Shown in pieces: positions 1 to 9,242 of a DNA stretch of 64,000 bases. Made by a program: the position numbers and the translations under genes. Each line of letters starts with the position of its first letter. Position 1 is the first letter of the stretch. This DNA comes from Chelatococcus asaccharovorans (GTDB taxonomy: Bacteria; Pseudomonadota; Alphaproteobacteria; Rhizobiales; Beijerinckiaceae): the NCBI RefSeq assembly GCF_003201475.1, contig NZ_QJJK01000003.1:434001-498000 (forward strand), in the 5' to 3' direction. The notes under the pieces were generated by a model. It had not been told where the DNA came from. It made no database searches and was given only the letters and a program-made list of their open reading frames with translations.

Positions 1-247
1 CATCGGTGGTGTGGTGCATCCAGCCATGCCAGCCCGGAGGGATCTCGGAGGCTTCGGCATAGCCGGCATAGACCACCCAGCGCCGTTCGAAGCCAAGCGC
101 CGGGTCCTTGGCGCCACCTTTCGTGCGATAATAGGTGTTGCCGAACTCATCCTGGCCGACGCGCTCGCCATACCGCCACGTCCAGAGCTGCGTGCCGAAG
201 GTCTGCTTGTTCCACCAGGTGAAGACGCGCAGGAGAAAGTCTTTCAT
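1..247 (-). CDS. NDUFA12-family complex I accessory protein, 3' part off the window
   Basis: Reading leftward from the ATG at 245-247 gives 82 residues without a stop before the window edge. The protein opens [20 protein letters not shown] and continues with [30 protein letters not shown] and [11 protein letters not shown]. This is the characteristic pattern of the alphaproteobacterial homologue of mitochondrial NDUFA12 (17.2 kDa subunit of NADH:ubiquinone oxidoreductase). The family binds peripherally at the matrix or cytoplasmic arm of complex I and aids assembly or stability; it has no catalytic residues. Family members are usually 110-140 residues, so about a third of the gene is missing. 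It is transcribed away from nrdJ, and the neighbouring gene on its 3' side cannot be seen. Confidence 0.9.
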   Translation of the reverse strand, partial: MKDFLLRVFTWWNKQTFGTQLWTWRYGERVGQDEFGNTYYRTKGGAKDPALGFERRWVVYAGYAEASEIPPGWHGWMHHTTD

Positions 248-1079
248 CACCACATATCCCAGAGGCCGGGCCCGAGCCGACGATCGTCGCCGTGGTTATG
301 GCCCCGTCATGGGTACTTTGTCCAGTATGACAGCTTGTCTCCCCGGCGACCGTCCCGCGCAACGCGCCGCCGCGGGGATCCACCGGCCGGCGCGGGATCT
401 CGCAGGGACCCACCATCCGCAAGCACGCCGGCTCTGTCGATATCCCGCGAATATCAGCCTGGCATGGCGCTGCGATTCGCCTGAAAGCGCTGCCACAGGC
501 ATGGGACGCAGTCGAGCGGGAATCGCCGAAAGGCCACTCAATCGGGCGCGTCGGGTCCAGCCCCATGGGGATGGAGGTGGACAATTCGATTATGGTGAAC
601 AAATGGTGACGCTGGGGCCGCTATCCCCAGGAATGGGGAAAAGCGTTGTTTCCCATCATCATCAGGCGCGTTTATTGTAGTGGTGCTCAAACGACGGCAA
701 GGCAGGACAACAGCTCTAGAGATTGCGCGTCAGAAAACTTGAACCCCCTAGATATTGACGCACGGGGCCGGATCGCACTAACTTCCAGCCACATTGCGTT
801 AGCCGCGTTTCTGCTGACGCATCTCGGAATAAGTTTCACAAATGAGTTCAGCGGCAGACGGTGTTGCGAGACAGCGTGCGGGCTGCTGCGTGTCTGAATG
901 TCCCCCCGGGCCCTGTCGGTACCGAGGCCTGACGCTGCCTTCCCTTCCGGGCTTCGCCCGCAGGGCGGGGCGCGGATGAAGCATCCCCCCGGTGCTCCTG
1001 TCCGCCGCGTTCAAGCTTGGTGCATGGCGAGCCACCCCCATATTGAGAGACGGCGGGCGACCGCCAAAGGGATTACACC
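248..1079. other. Gene-free region between the NDUFA12-like gene and nrdJ
   Basis: About 830 bases with no credible coding sequence; open frames here lack start sites and recognisable protein. It holds the 5' region of the leftward gene and, at 716-757, a pair of NrdR-like boxes. The last 200 bases before nrdJ are GC-rich, with a small hairpin around GGGCTTCGCCC near 950-961. I found no B12 box, so a cobalamin riboswitch is not supported. The leader between the boxes and the nrdJ start would be about 300 bases, which is long and unexplained. Confidence 0.6.
714..759 (+). promoter_or_regulatory. Tandem NrdR-like boxes upstream of nrdJ
   Basis: Two similar sites, CTAGAGATTG at 716-725 and CTAGATATTG at 748-757, lie 32 bp apart start to start, about three helical turns. 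The reverse complement of the second (CAATATCTAG) matches the core of the known NrdR consensus CwATATaTwG at all but one position; the first matches at eight of ten. NrdR is the zinc/ATP-cone repressor of ribonucleotide reductase genes and normally binds two boxes a whole number of turns apart. A weak promoter may overlap the second box (TTGACG at 755-760). No other gene nearby would explain them. The assignment is by consensus from memory, not by a matrix scan. Confidence 0.6.
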
Positions 1080-4000
1080 ATGCGGATCGAGCGGCGTTAC
1101 ACCGAAGAGGGACAATCCCCTTACTCCTCCATCGCGTTCCGCGCCGCGACGAGCGAGATTCGCAATCCGGATGGATCGACGGTGTTCAAGCTCGACGCCT
1201 TCGATGTTCCCGTGAGCTGGAGTCAGGTCGCCAGCGATGTCATCGCGCAGAAGTATTTCCGCAAAGCCGGTGTGCCGGCCCGCCTGAAGCGCGTCGAGGA
1301 AAACGACGTTCCGTCCTTCCTGTGGCGTTCGGTGGCGGACACCGAGGCGCTTGCGGATCTTCCCGAGGCCGAGCGCTACACGTCCGAGACGTCTGCCCGC
1401 CAGGTATTCGACCGGCTTGCCGGCTGCTGGACCTATTGGGGCTGGAAGGGCGGCTATTTTTCAAGTGAAGCCGACGCCAGCGCCTTCTTCGACGAGCTGC
1501 GCTTCATGCTGGCGAGCCAGATGGTGGCGCCCAACTCGCCGCAATGGTTCAACACCGGCCTCAACTGGGCCTATGGCATCGACGGGCCGAGCCAGGGCCA
1601 CTATTATGTGGACTTCAAGACCGGCAAGCTGACCAAATCCAAGTCGTCCTACGAACACCCGCAGCCGCATGCCTGTTTCATCCAGTCCGTGAGCGACGAC
1701 CTCGTCAACGAGGGCGGTATCATGGACCTGTGGGTGCGTGAGGCCCGGCTTTTCAAATATGGATCCGGCACCGGCTCCAACTTCTCGAAGCTGCGCGGAG
1801 AGGGGGAGAAGCTGTCGGGCGGCGGCCGTTCGTCCGGCCTCATGTCCTTCCTCAAGATCGGCGACCGCGCCGCCGGCGCCATCAAGTCGGGCGGCACCAC
1901 GCGCCGCGCGGCCAAGATGGTGGTGGTGGACGTCGACCATCCCGACATCGAGACCTATATCGACTGGAAGGTGAAGGAAGAGCAGAAGGTCGCCGCGCTC
2001 GTCGCCGGCTCCAAGGCCTGCCAGAAACACCTCAAGGCCGTGCTCAGGGCCTGCGTCAACTGCGAATCGCAAGGCGGCGACAAGCCGGACTCCTGCTATG
2101 ACCCGGAGAAGAACCCGGCGCTGAAGCGCGAGATCAAGCTCGCCCGCCGGGCCTTCGTGCCGGACAATTACATCAAGCGCGTCATCCAGTTCGCGCGGCA
2201 GGGCTACACGGACATCTCTTTCGACGTCTACGACACCGACTGGGATTCGGAGGCCTACGCGACCGTCGCCGGCCAGAATTCCAACAACTCCGTGCGCGTG
2301 GACGACGACTTCCTCAAGGCGGTCGAGGCCGATGGCGACTTCACGCTGAAGGCGCGCCTCACCGGCAAGCCCGTCAAGACCCTGAAGGCGCGCGATCTCT
2401 GGGAGAAGATCGGTTACGCGGCCTGGGCCTCGGCCGATCCCGGCATCCAGTTCCACACCACCATCAACGACTGGCACACCTGCCCGGCCTCCGGCCCCAT
2501 CGTCGCGTCGAACCCGTGTTCGGAATACATGTTCCTCGACGACACGGCGTGCAATCTCGCTTCCGCGAACCTGCTGCAGTTCTATGACCGCTCGGCGCGC
2601 CATTTCGACGTGGAAGCCTTTGAGCACGCGTGCCGACTGTGGACGCTCGTCCTCGAGATTTCGGTGACGATGGCCCAGTTCCCGTCGAAGGAGATCGCGG
2701 AGCTCTCCTACCGCTATCGTACCCTCGGGCTCGGCTATGCCAATATCGGCGGCCTGCTGATGACGATGGGCCTGCCCTATGATTCCGATGAGGCGCGTGC
2801 GCTGACCGGCGCCATCACCGCGGTGATGACGGGCATTGCCTATGCGACCTCAGCGGAGATGGCTGAGGAGCTCGGCCCCTTCCCCGGCTATGCGAAGAAC
2901 GCTCAGCATATGCTGCGGGTCATCCGCAACCATCGCCGCGCCGCGCACGGCGAAGCCGCCGGCTATGAGAAGCTGGCGACCGACCCTGTGCCGCTCGACC
3001 ATGCCTCGGCCGCGAAGGTCGGCGACCTCGGCACGAACCTCGTCGCCCATGCGGTGGCCGCCTGGGACAAGGCGCTGTCGCTCGGCAAGGCGCATGGTTA
3101 CCGCAATGCGCAGACGACGGTGCTTGCGCCGACCGGCACCATCGGCCTCGTCATGGATTGCGACACCACGGGCATCGAGCCGGACTTTGCGCTCGTGAAG
3201 TTCAAGAAGCTCGCCGGTGGCGGCTATTTCAAGATCATCAACCGCGCAGTGCCGGATGCCCTGCGCTCGCTCGGCTACCGCGAATCGGAAATCGCCGAGA
3301 TCGAGGCCTATGCCGTCGGCCATGGCTCACTCGCCCAGGCCCCGGCCATCAACAAGACGACGCTCGCGGCCAAGGGGCTGACCGAAGAGAAGATCGCCGC
3401 CGTCGAGGCCGGCATGAAGTCCGCCTTCGACATCAAGTTCGTCTTCAACAAATGGACGCTCGGCGAGGACTTCCTCACGGGCACCCTCGGTGTCCCGGCC
3501 GAGCGCCTGGCCGAGCCGAGCTTCGACCTCCTTGCCCATCTCGGCTTCTCGAAGGCTGACATCGAGGCCGCCAACATCCACATCTGCGGAGCGATGACGC
3601 TGGAAGGCGCGCCGCATCTGAAGACCGAGCATTATCCCGTGTTCGACTGCGCCAACCCCTGCGGCCGCACCGGCAAGCGCTATCTGTCGGTCGAGAGCCA
3701 TATCCGCATGATGGCCGCGGCCCAGCCGTTCATCACGGGTGCGATCTCCAAGACCATCAATATGCCGAATGACGCCACGGTCGAGGACTGCAAGGAGGCC
3801 TATCTCCTGTCCTGGCGTCTGGCCCTGAAGGCCAACGCGCTCTACCGCGACGGCTCCAAGCTGTCACAGCCGCTCAACTCCGCCCTCATCAACGAGGAAG
3901 AGGACGAGGTCGACGATGCCGTCGAGGCCCTGCTCGCCCAGCCCACCGCGGCGAGAACCGCCCAGGTGGCGGAGCGCATCGTCGAGAAGATCATCGAGCG

Positions 4001-4844
4001 CGTCGAGCGTGTGCGCGAGCGCGAGAAAATGCCGGATCGTCGCAAGGGCTACACGCAGAAGGCCGTCATCGGCGGCCACAAGGTCTATCTCCGCACCGGC
4101 GAATATACCGACGGCCGGCTCGGCGAGATCTTCATCGACATGCACAAGGAAGGCGCCGCCTTCCGGGCGATGATGAACAACTTCGCCATTGCCGTGTCGC
4201 TCGGCCTGCAATACGGCGTGCCGCTCGAGGAATATGTGGAGGCCTTCACCTTCACCCGCTTCGAGCCGGCGGGCTTCGTGGCCGGCAACCAGTCGATCAA
4301 GAACGCCACGTCGATCCTCGACTACATCTTCCGCGAACTGGCGATCTCCTATCTCTCGCGCTACGACCTCGCCCATGTCGATCCGAGCGAAATCGGCTTC
4401 GACGTCATCGGCAAGGGCGAAAACCAGGCGAAGGCCCCGGAGGGCACGCCGCCACAAAGCCAGCAGGTGATCTCGAAGGGGTTTGTGCGCGGCAAGCCGA
4501 CCAACTTCTTGACGATACCCGGCGACAAGCGCGATGCAGCCAAGCCTTCCAGCCCCTCGGCCCCGCCGGCGAACGGGACGGTGGTCGCTTTCGCCGGCAC
4601 CGGTGCGGTCGCCCTGAAAAGCGAGCCTGAGGCGGATGACGAGCCCGTCGGCGATGAAGCCTTCGCGTCGCTCGGCTTCGCGGCGCCCGCCAACCAGCAG
4701 CTCAGCCTGTCCGACAGGCGGGCCGAGGCGCGGATGAAGGGTTACGAGGGCGAATCCTGCCCCGAATGCGCCAACTTCACGCTGGTGCGCAACGGCACCT
4801 GCCTGAAATGCGACACCTGCGGCTCGACCACCGGCTGCAGCTGA
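1080..4844 (+). CDS. nrdJ: Vitamin B12-dependent (class II) ribonucleoside-diphosphate reductase
   Basis: 1254 residues, the usual length of the long alphaproteobacterial NrdJ. It reduces ribonucleotides to deoxyribonucleotides using an adenosylcobalamin-derived thiyl radical, so it works with or without oxygen. Visible motifs are [10 protein letters not shown] near residue 150, [20 protein letters not shown] near 230-250, and [13 protein letters not shown] followed by [11 protein letters not shown] near 480-500 (active-site cysteine region). A Cys-rich tail ([17 protein letters not shown]) is the type that passes electrons from thioredoxin. A low-complexity Ala/Pro/Glu linker precedes the tail. 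The ATG at 1080 starts the conserved MRIERRYT. A repeat-derived terminator follows directly. Regulation by NrdR is suggested by the upstream boxes. Confidence 0.97.
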   Translation: MRIERRYTEEGQSPYSSIAFRAATSEIRNPDGSTVFKLDAFDVPVSWSQVASDVIAQKYFRKAGVPARLKRVEENDVPSFLWRSVADTEALADLPEAERYTSETSARQVFDRLAGCWTYWGWKGGYFSSEADASAFFDELRFMLASQMVAPNSPQWFNTGLNWAYGIDGPSQGHYYVDFKTGKLTKSKSSYEHPQPHACFIQSVSDDLVNEGGIMDLWVREARLFKYGSGTGSNFSKLRGEGEKLSGGGRSSGLMSFLKIGDRAAGAIKSGGTTRRAAKMVVVDVDHPDIETYIDWKVKEEQKVAALVAGSKACQKHLKAVLRACVNCESQGGDKPDSCYDPEKNPALKREIKLARRAFVPDNYIKRVIQFARQGYTDISFDVYDTDWDSEAYATVAGQNSNNSVRVDDDFLKAVEADGDFTLKARLTGKPVKTLKARDLWEKIGYAAWASADPGIQFHTTINDWHTCPASGPIVASNPCSEYMFLDDTACNLASANLLQFYDRSARHFDVEAFEHACRLWTLVLEISVTMAQFPSKEIAELSYRYRTLGLGYANIGGLLMTMGLPYDSDEARALTGAITAVMTGIAYATSAEMAEELGPFPGYAKNAQHMLRVIRNHRRAAHGEAAGYEKLATDPVPLDHASAAKVGDLGTNLVAHAVAAWDKALSLGKAHGYRNAQTTVLAPTGTIGLVMDCDTTGIEPDFALVKFKKLAGGGYFKIINRAVPDALRSLGYRESEIAEIEAYAVGHGSLAQAPAINKTTLAAKGLTEEKIAAVEAGMKSAFDIKFVFNKWTLGEDFLTGTLGVPAERLAEPSFDLLAHLGFSKADIEAANIHICGAMTLEGAPHLKTEHYPVFDCANPCGRTGKRYLSVESHIRMMAAAQPFITGAISKTINMPNDATVEDCKEAYLLSWRLALKANALYRDGSKLSQPLNSALINEEEDEVDDAVEALLAQPTAARTAQVAERIVEKIIERVERVREREKMPDRRKGYTQKAVIGGHKVYLRTGEYTDGRLGEIFIDMHKEGAAFRAMMNNFAIAVSLGLQYGVPLEEYVEAFTFTRFEPAGFVAGNQSIKNATSILDYIFRELAISYLSRYDLAHVDPSEIGFDVIGKGENQAKAPEGTPPQSQQVISKGFVRGKPTNFLTIPGDKRDAAKPSSPSAPPANGTVVAFAGTGAVALKSEPEADDEPVGDEAFASLGFAAPANQQLSLSDRRAEARMKGYEGESCPECANFTLVRNGTCLKCDTCGSTTGCS

Positions 4845-4879
4845 GCGTCAGGCTGCATCCGTCCAATCCAGACACTGTC

Positions 4880-4907
4880 ATGGCCGGGCTCGTCCCGGCC
4901 ATTTTTT
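4880..4907 (+). terminator. Rho-independent terminator after nrdJ, built from a dispersed repeat
   Basis: A perfect 9-bp stem, ATGGCCGGG (4880-4888) with CCCGGCCAT (4894-4902), encloses a five-base loop. Six T residues follow the stem (4902-4907). It lies 35 bp after the nrdJ stop. The left arm plus loop matches the terminal repeat of the palindromic element at 17324 in all but one base, so the terminator appears to be a captured fragment of that repeat family. Confidence 0.8.
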
Positions 4908-5067
4908 GTAGCGCGATCGCGAGAGGCCACCCGTTGCACCGCCCCCTTGCATGGTATGCTACGTGCGCTACAAGCACGGAAATCGAAGGCCGTTGTGGCG
5001 GGCACCAGAGGCGGCTTCGATCAGACGGCCTGGCCGTCAGGTTGGACGAACAGAGACTGGCCACCCG

Positions 5068-6327
5068 ATGATGCTCGACATACGTACCCTCTTGATCGTG
5101 GTGGTTTTCATTACGATCGTTGTTGGCGCGTGGCTCAGCTTCTCGGCACTGCAGCACCGCAACCGACGCCCGCTGGTCCTGTGGGCGAGCTGCTATTTCC
5201 TGGTCGGCATCGGCGTCGCGCTTCTGGCAGCGCGCGATGCCTTGCCCGACACCATGGGGATCATCACAGGGAACGGCTTCATTCTGCTGGGCTATGGCGC
5301 GGCCTGGCAGGGCGCGCGCGCCTTCGACGGACGTCCCACGCAATGGGCCGGCTTATCCGTTGGCGCTCTCATCTGGCTTTGCGCCTGTTCGATACCGGCA
5401 TTTCTGGAAGTCCTGCCCCTCAGGGTCATGCTCGTCTCGGGTATCGTGGCGGCCTATTCCTTCGCAGCCGCCTGGGAGCTCTGGCGCGGACGTGGGCGTG
5501 GTGAACTGGCTTCTCGCCTTCCCGGGGTCGCGCTGCTCTGCGTCCATGGCATGGTTTTCATTATCCGGACAATCGACGCGCCGAACCTCCCCCTTCCCGA
5601 GAGCGGTTTCCTGACCGCCTGGAACTGGAACATGGTTCTGGCCTTCGAGACGCTTATCTTCATGCTCGGCATGGCCTTCATCGCCGCCGCCCTCATGAAG
5701 GAGCAAATCGGCTTCGAGCATCGACGCGAGGCGCTGATCGATCCCTTGACGGAAGCCTTGAATCGCCGTGGCTTCGAACTGCGCGGCCTGCAGCTCCTGC
5801 GTCGGCATGCCACGACGCAGGAGCCGATCGCCGCCATCGCTTTCGACCTCGATCATTTCAAGGCGGTCAACGACACGTTCGGCCATGCGATGGGCGATGC
5901 GATCCTCGTGCAATTCAGCCAGATCGCGACCCGCTACCTCAGGTCGAGCGACCTGCTGTTTCGCATGGGCGGCGAGGAATTCACCGCCCTGCTGCCCGGC
6001 GCAAGCGCCGATGACGCACGCCTCGTCGCGGACAGGATCAGGATATCCTTCGTCGAAGCCGTCCGGCCGTCCTGTGATGGTCACGGCGTTACCGTCAGTG
6101 CCGGCATCGCCGCTTCGGCGGCCCACGGCTATGACGCCCCAAAAATCCTGTCAGCCGCCGACGCGGCGCTCTACCGCTCCAAGAGCGAGGGCCGTAACCG
6201 GGTGACGCAGGAGGGTGATCCCTTGCCGTCCGTGCCCCCAAGCGGAAGCAATATCGCGATTTTTCCGAGCCGGGGGCGCAATGGCTTCCCGCCCCGATCC
6301 GCCCATGGCGGCGCATCGGACAATTGA
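5068..6327 (+). CDS. Membrane-bound diguanylate cyclase (GGDEF)
   Basis: 419 residues from the ATG at 5068. Upstream in-frame codons exist, but they encode no hydrophobic or conserved residues, and the membrane domain begins at residue 5. The first 210 residues form about six hydrophobic segments with no recognised sensor fold. The GGDEF domain starts at DPLTEALNRRGF (225-236), has the metal-binding FDLDHFKAVNDTFGH (259-273), the signature GGEEF at 301-305 and an inhibitory I-site RSSD at 292-295, exactly five residues before the signature. It should therefore make cyclic di-GMP from two GTP at the inner membrane and be product-inhibited. There is no EAL domain. It stands alone between nrdJ and the convergent ggt, so the signal sensed is unknown. 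Confidence 0.92.
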   Translation: MMLDIRTLLIVVVFITIVVGAWLSFSALQHRNRRPLVLWASCYFLVGIGVALLAARDALPDTMGIITGNGFILLGYGAAWQGARAFDGRPTQWAGLSVGALIWLCACSIPAFLEVLPLRVMLVSGIVAAYSFAAAWELWRGRGRGELASRLPGVALLCVHGMVFIIRTIDAPNLPLPESGFLTAWNWNMVLAFETLIFMLGMAFIAAALMKEQIGFEHRREALIDPLTEALNRRGFELRGLQLLRRHATTQEPIAAIAFDLDHFKAVNDTFGHAMGDAILVQFSQIATRYLRSSDLLFRMGGEEFTALLPGASADDARLVADRIRISFVEAVRPSCDGHGVTVSAGIAASAAHGYDAPKILSAADAALYRSKSEGRNRVTQEGDPLPSVPPSGSNIAIFPSRGRNGFPPRSAHGGASDN

Positions 6328-6360
6328 GAGGCGCGCCGGCCGGCCCACCGCATCTGTCCT

Positions 6361-6384
6361 GGCGAGACCGGTCGCGGTCTCGCC
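6361..6384. terminator. Hairpin between convergent GGDEF and ggt genes
   Basis: GGCGAGACC at 6361-6369 pairs with GGTCTCGCC at 6376-6384 around a six-base loop. It sits between two convergent genes and could end transcription from either side, but neither strand has a clear T run after the stem, so intrinsic termination is only possible. Confidence 0.4.
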
Positions 6385-6404
6385 CCACAGTTCAGGCGCG
6401 CGGC

Positions 6405-8189
6405 TCAATCACCGATCGCAACGCCTTCCCGCCGGCTGTCGGCACCGCCGAGGAAGCCCGACGGCGTGAGCACGATCGCCTGCGTGCCGGACGTCATCGG
6501 CGCGACCGAGACCTGATGGCCCAGCGCTTCCAGGGGCGCCTTCCAGCCTTCCGCCTCGGTTCCCGCCTCAAGTTCGGTTGGCCCGTTGCGGCTGCCGACA
6601 TTCGGCCAGTCCACCGCGACCTGCGGGTCGAGCTTCCAGTCGAGAATGGCAACCAGCGTCTTCGCAACGAAATTGATGATCTGACTGCCGCCAGGCGAGC
6701 CCGTGATCACGAAGAGCCTGTCAAAGGCATCGAAGACGATGGTCGGGGCCATGGAACTGCGCGGCCGCTTGCCGGGCTCGACTCTGTTCGCAACGGGCTT
6801 GCCCGCCTCGCTCGGCGCGAAGTTGAAATCAGTGAGCTCATTGTTCATGAGGAAGCCGCTCGCGGTCATGATGCGGGCGCCGAAGCCACTCTCGATCGTC
6901 GTCGTCATCGACACCGCGTTCCCTGTCGCATCGACCACCGAGATATGGCTGGTGCCGTTTTCGACGCCGTCCGAGGGCGCGAGCAACTGCGACCGGCGCG
7001 CAAAGGGCGGCTCACCGGCCGCAGCCTTGCCCATGGACCGGTCCGGCCGCACCAATGCGGCGCGATCGCGCAGATAATCCGCATCGAGGAGCCCGCGCAC
7101 CGGCACCGCGAGGAAATCCGGATCGCCGAGATACTGCGCCCTGTCGGCATAGGCGAGGCGACCGGCCTCGGCGATCCAATGCACGGCCTCGGCGCCCTGC
7201 CCCATGCGCGCGAGATCGCGCGTCGCGAGCGTCGTCAGGATCTGGGCAACCCCGATACCGCCGGAGCTCGGCGGCCCCATGCCGCAGACCGTATAGACTC
7301 GGTAGGGATGACAGACCGCGGGACGTTCGGCGATGGCATAGGACTTGAGATCGGCCAGCGTCATGCCGCCGGGGTTTTTCGCATGGCCGGCAACGGTGGC
7401 GACGATGTCCTCGGCGATGGCTCCGGAATAGAAGGCATCCATGCCGTCGCGCGCCAGCGTCCGCAGCGTGGCCGCCATGGCCGGGCTCTTCAGCACGGCG
7501 CCCACCGCTTTCGGATTGCCATCCTCGCCATAGAAATAGGCACGCGCCCGCACATCGGCGCGCAAAGCCTGCTCCTGGCTGAGCAGGCCGTTCAGTCGCG
7601 GCGAGATGGCAAAGCCCTCATCGGCCAGCCGGATCGCCGGCTCGAACAGCCGCGCCCATGGCAATCGTCCCCAGCGCTTGTGGGCGGCCTCCAGCAGACG
7701 CGGTGTGCCGGGTACGCCCACGGAACGGCCACCGACAACCGCCTCCATGAAGGGCATCGGCTTGCCGTCCGCCGTCAGGAAGAGCTCCGGCGTCGCCGAG
7801 GCCGGCGCAATCTCGCGGCCGTCGAGGGTCAGGAGCGCGCGTTTGGCCGCATCCCAGTGCAGCATGAAGGCGCCGCCGCCGAGGCCCGAGCTCTGCGGCT
7901 CCACCAGATTGAGCACCAGTTGCACCGCGATGGCCGCGTCAACCGCGCTGCCGCCGGCCCGCAGGATCTCGCGCCCTGCCTCGGCGGCCAACGGATTGGC
8001 GGCGGCCACCATGAACTGATGCGCCTCGCCGAGATTGCGGCTCGTGCGCACAGTCGCCCCTTCAGGAGCGGGCGCGAGCGTCTGGGCCGCGACGCCTGAG
8101 GGCACCCCGAGCGCCGCAACAGAAAGTCCGAGCAGTGCCGCCCTGCCTATGCCGAAGATGGACGCGCACCGATGTCGAAACTGGCTCAT
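6405..8189 (-). CDS. ggt: Gamma-glutamyltransferase, periplasmic
   Basis: 594 residues, the normal size for the proenzyme. It cleaves the gamma-glutamyl bond of glutathione and transfers the glutamyl group to water or amino acids. An N-terminal signal peptide ends near SGVAAQT (about residue 37), so it acts in the periplasm. The autoprocessing nucleophile is the Thr of NGTSHISVVD at position 413, which becomes the first residue of the small subunit. SGLGGGAFML near 101-110 and GPPSSGG near 305-311 are family hallmarks. The gene is single, divergent from nothing close and convergent with the GGDEF gene; its promoter would lie in 8190-8390, where I see no distinct operator. Confidence 0.95.
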   Translation of the reverse strand: MSQFRHRCASIFGIGRAALLGLSVAALGVPSGVAAQTLAPAPEGATVRTSRNLGEAHQFMVAAANPLAAEAGREILRAGGSAVDAAIAVQLVLNLVEPQSSGLGGGAFMLHWDAAKRALLTLDGREIAPASATPELFLTADGKPMPFMEAVVGGRSVGVPGTPRLLEAAHKRWGRLPWARLFEPAIRLADEGFAISPRLNGLLSQEQALRADVRARAYFYGEDGNPKAVGAVLKSPAMAATLRTLARDGMDAFYSGAIAEDIVATVAGHAKNPGGMTLADLKSYAIAERPAVCHPYRVYTVCGMGPPSSGGIGVAQILTTLATRDLARMGQGAEAVHWIAEAGRLAYADRAQYLGDPDFLAVPVRGLLDADYLRDRAALVRPDRSMGKAAAGEPPFARRSQLLAPSDGVENGTSHISVVDATGNAVSMTTTIESGFGARIMTASGFLMNNELTDFNFAPSEAGKPVANRVEPGKRPRSSMAPTIVFDAFDRLFVITGSPGGSQIINFVAKTLVAILDWKLDPQVAVDWPNVGSRNGPTELEAGTEAEGWKAPLEALGHQVSVAPMTSGTQAIVLTPSGFLGGADSRREGVAIGD

Positions 8190-8394
8190 GCGATGATCCC
8201 CCGTGCCTTGACCAAACGGCTTTGGGGCACGGAGACAAGGGGCGCGATACCGACTTTACCTGGCCTCTCGCCAATCACCGGGAATAGCGAAAGCAGAAAA
8301 CAATCGAAAAGCGAGACGCTTCACACACCTGTCCGCAGTGCCGGCGTGAGCATCGCCTCCGCAACTGAATCTGTCGAGTAGGATTCTGTGGCAC

Positions 8395-8496
8395 TCACGC
8401 CGGCAGTCCGAGCGCGCTCGCCCAAACCCCGATCATGCCGACAAAAAGGCCAAGAGAGGCGAGTTCGATAACCCGACCGAAGATCCACTGAACCAT
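8395..8496 (-). CDS. 33-residue single-span membrane peptide, unknown function
   Basis: ATG at 8494-8496 and TGA at 8395-8397 give MVQWIFGRVIELASLGLFVG followed by MIGVWASALGLPA. A strong Shine-Dalgarno sequence, AAAGGAG, lies 8 bases before the ATG, which is the main support. The product is one hydrophobic helix with charged residues only near the N terminus (Arg8, Glu11). Such tiny membrane proteins are common but rarely annotated in Hyphomicrobiales, where they may assist membrane complexes or stress responses. It is about 200 bp upstream of ggt in the same direction, and could be cotranscribed with it or free-standing. No homologue can be named from sequence alone. Confidence 0.6.
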   Translation of the reverse strand: MVQWIFGRVIELASLGLFVGMIGVWASALGLPA

Positions 8497-8903
8497 CGTC
8501 CTGCTCCTTTATGTATTCTATTTGTTCTCATTAATTCACTGTTTGTTCCATGACAATCCAAAGGGACGCTTATGGATAACGGGGAATGAATCCCCAAACC
8601 CAGGATCCCCGGGCCTGTTCCGGCCGGTTTGCCAGCACGGCCCAGCGGCGGACAAGCATCGTCGCCTGTGGACAGTCTGTGCATGGACGGCAGGGGGACC
8701 TGCGCCCCCGCCGGAGAGCGGCGGCGTCAATGCGCAGGCGATCCGAGGAAGTGGCGCGGACGCAACGAGCCCGCAACGTCAGGGGCCATCGGCTTCAACG
8801 CCGCCTGCCCTCGCCCGTCATACGGCATCGGGCAGGGCCCCGGCCGGATGTCGGGCGACAGGCGGCAACCATCGCCGATCCATTGATCGGCGAGAGAGCC
8901 CGT

Positions 8904-9008
8904 TAGAGCATAATCCGACCGGAGTGAAATGAGGATCGATAAGATTATGCTTGAAATAAAAGAGGTTGGAGCGCCGAACTGATGCAATCAGAGCGAAACG
9001 CGCTCTAG
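8904..9008. repeat. TA-flanked palindromic element with GAGC ends (diverged member)
   Basis: The element begins TAGAGCATAATCCG and ends CGCGCTCTAG, so it has TA at both ends and GAGC terminal inverted repeats, like the better preserved elements at 30738 and 54544. Inside, AGCATAATC (8907-8915) pairs with GATTATGCT (8943-8951). It is the most diverged member in this window and could belong to a sister subfamily. Confidence 0.55.
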
Positions 9009-9183
9009 ACCGGCCGTCTCGCGCGACGCGCTCGCGTCGCGACACGTCGCGCACACACCGCGTGTCCTCGCGAGCTGGAGCAGAACCGGCCGATGAATTT
9101 AGCCGGCTTTCCAACTTCGCGTTCTTCAAGTCATTATCGCATGCATGAGCTCGAAATACGCGAAGTCGGGGGTGATAGACTGT

Positions 9184-9224
9184 ATTTGAACGCGCCCTCC
9201 TGCAACGAGGTTGCGCTTTCAAAT
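9184..9224 (-). terminator. Hairpin downstream of the lytic transglycosylase gene
   Basis: ATTTGAACGCGC (9184-9195) pairs with GCGCTTTCAAAT (9213-9224) with one mismatch; an inner GCAAC/GTTGC pair shortens the loop. It begins about 20 bases past the stop codon at 9243. There is no T run on the minus strand, so it may be a stabilising or Rho-assisted 3' structure rather than an intrinsic terminator. Confidence 0.4.
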
Positions 9225-9242
9225 AAATACCGCACCGCCCTT

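Larger units (their letters stand above)
8497..9242. other. Gene-free region between the 33-residue peptide gene and the lytic transglycosylase
   Basis: About 750 bases without convincing coding capacity. It contains a short AT-rich promoter-like stretch just upstream of the peptide gene (8497-8560), the TA-flanked palindromic element at 8904-9008, and a hairpin at 9184-9224 just after the lytic transglycosylase gene. The rest is GC-rich and featureless to me. Confidence 0.5.

Noticed and set aside
840-1079. Cobalamin riboswitch before the B12-dependent reductase
   Set aside because: The region has GC-rich hairpins, but I found no B12 box or the conserved core segments expected of that aptamer.
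6324-8099. 591-codon plus-strand reading frame opposite ggt
   Set aside because: ggt has its catalytic Thr, signal peptide and family motifs; the opposing frame is Arg/Gly/His-rich with none.
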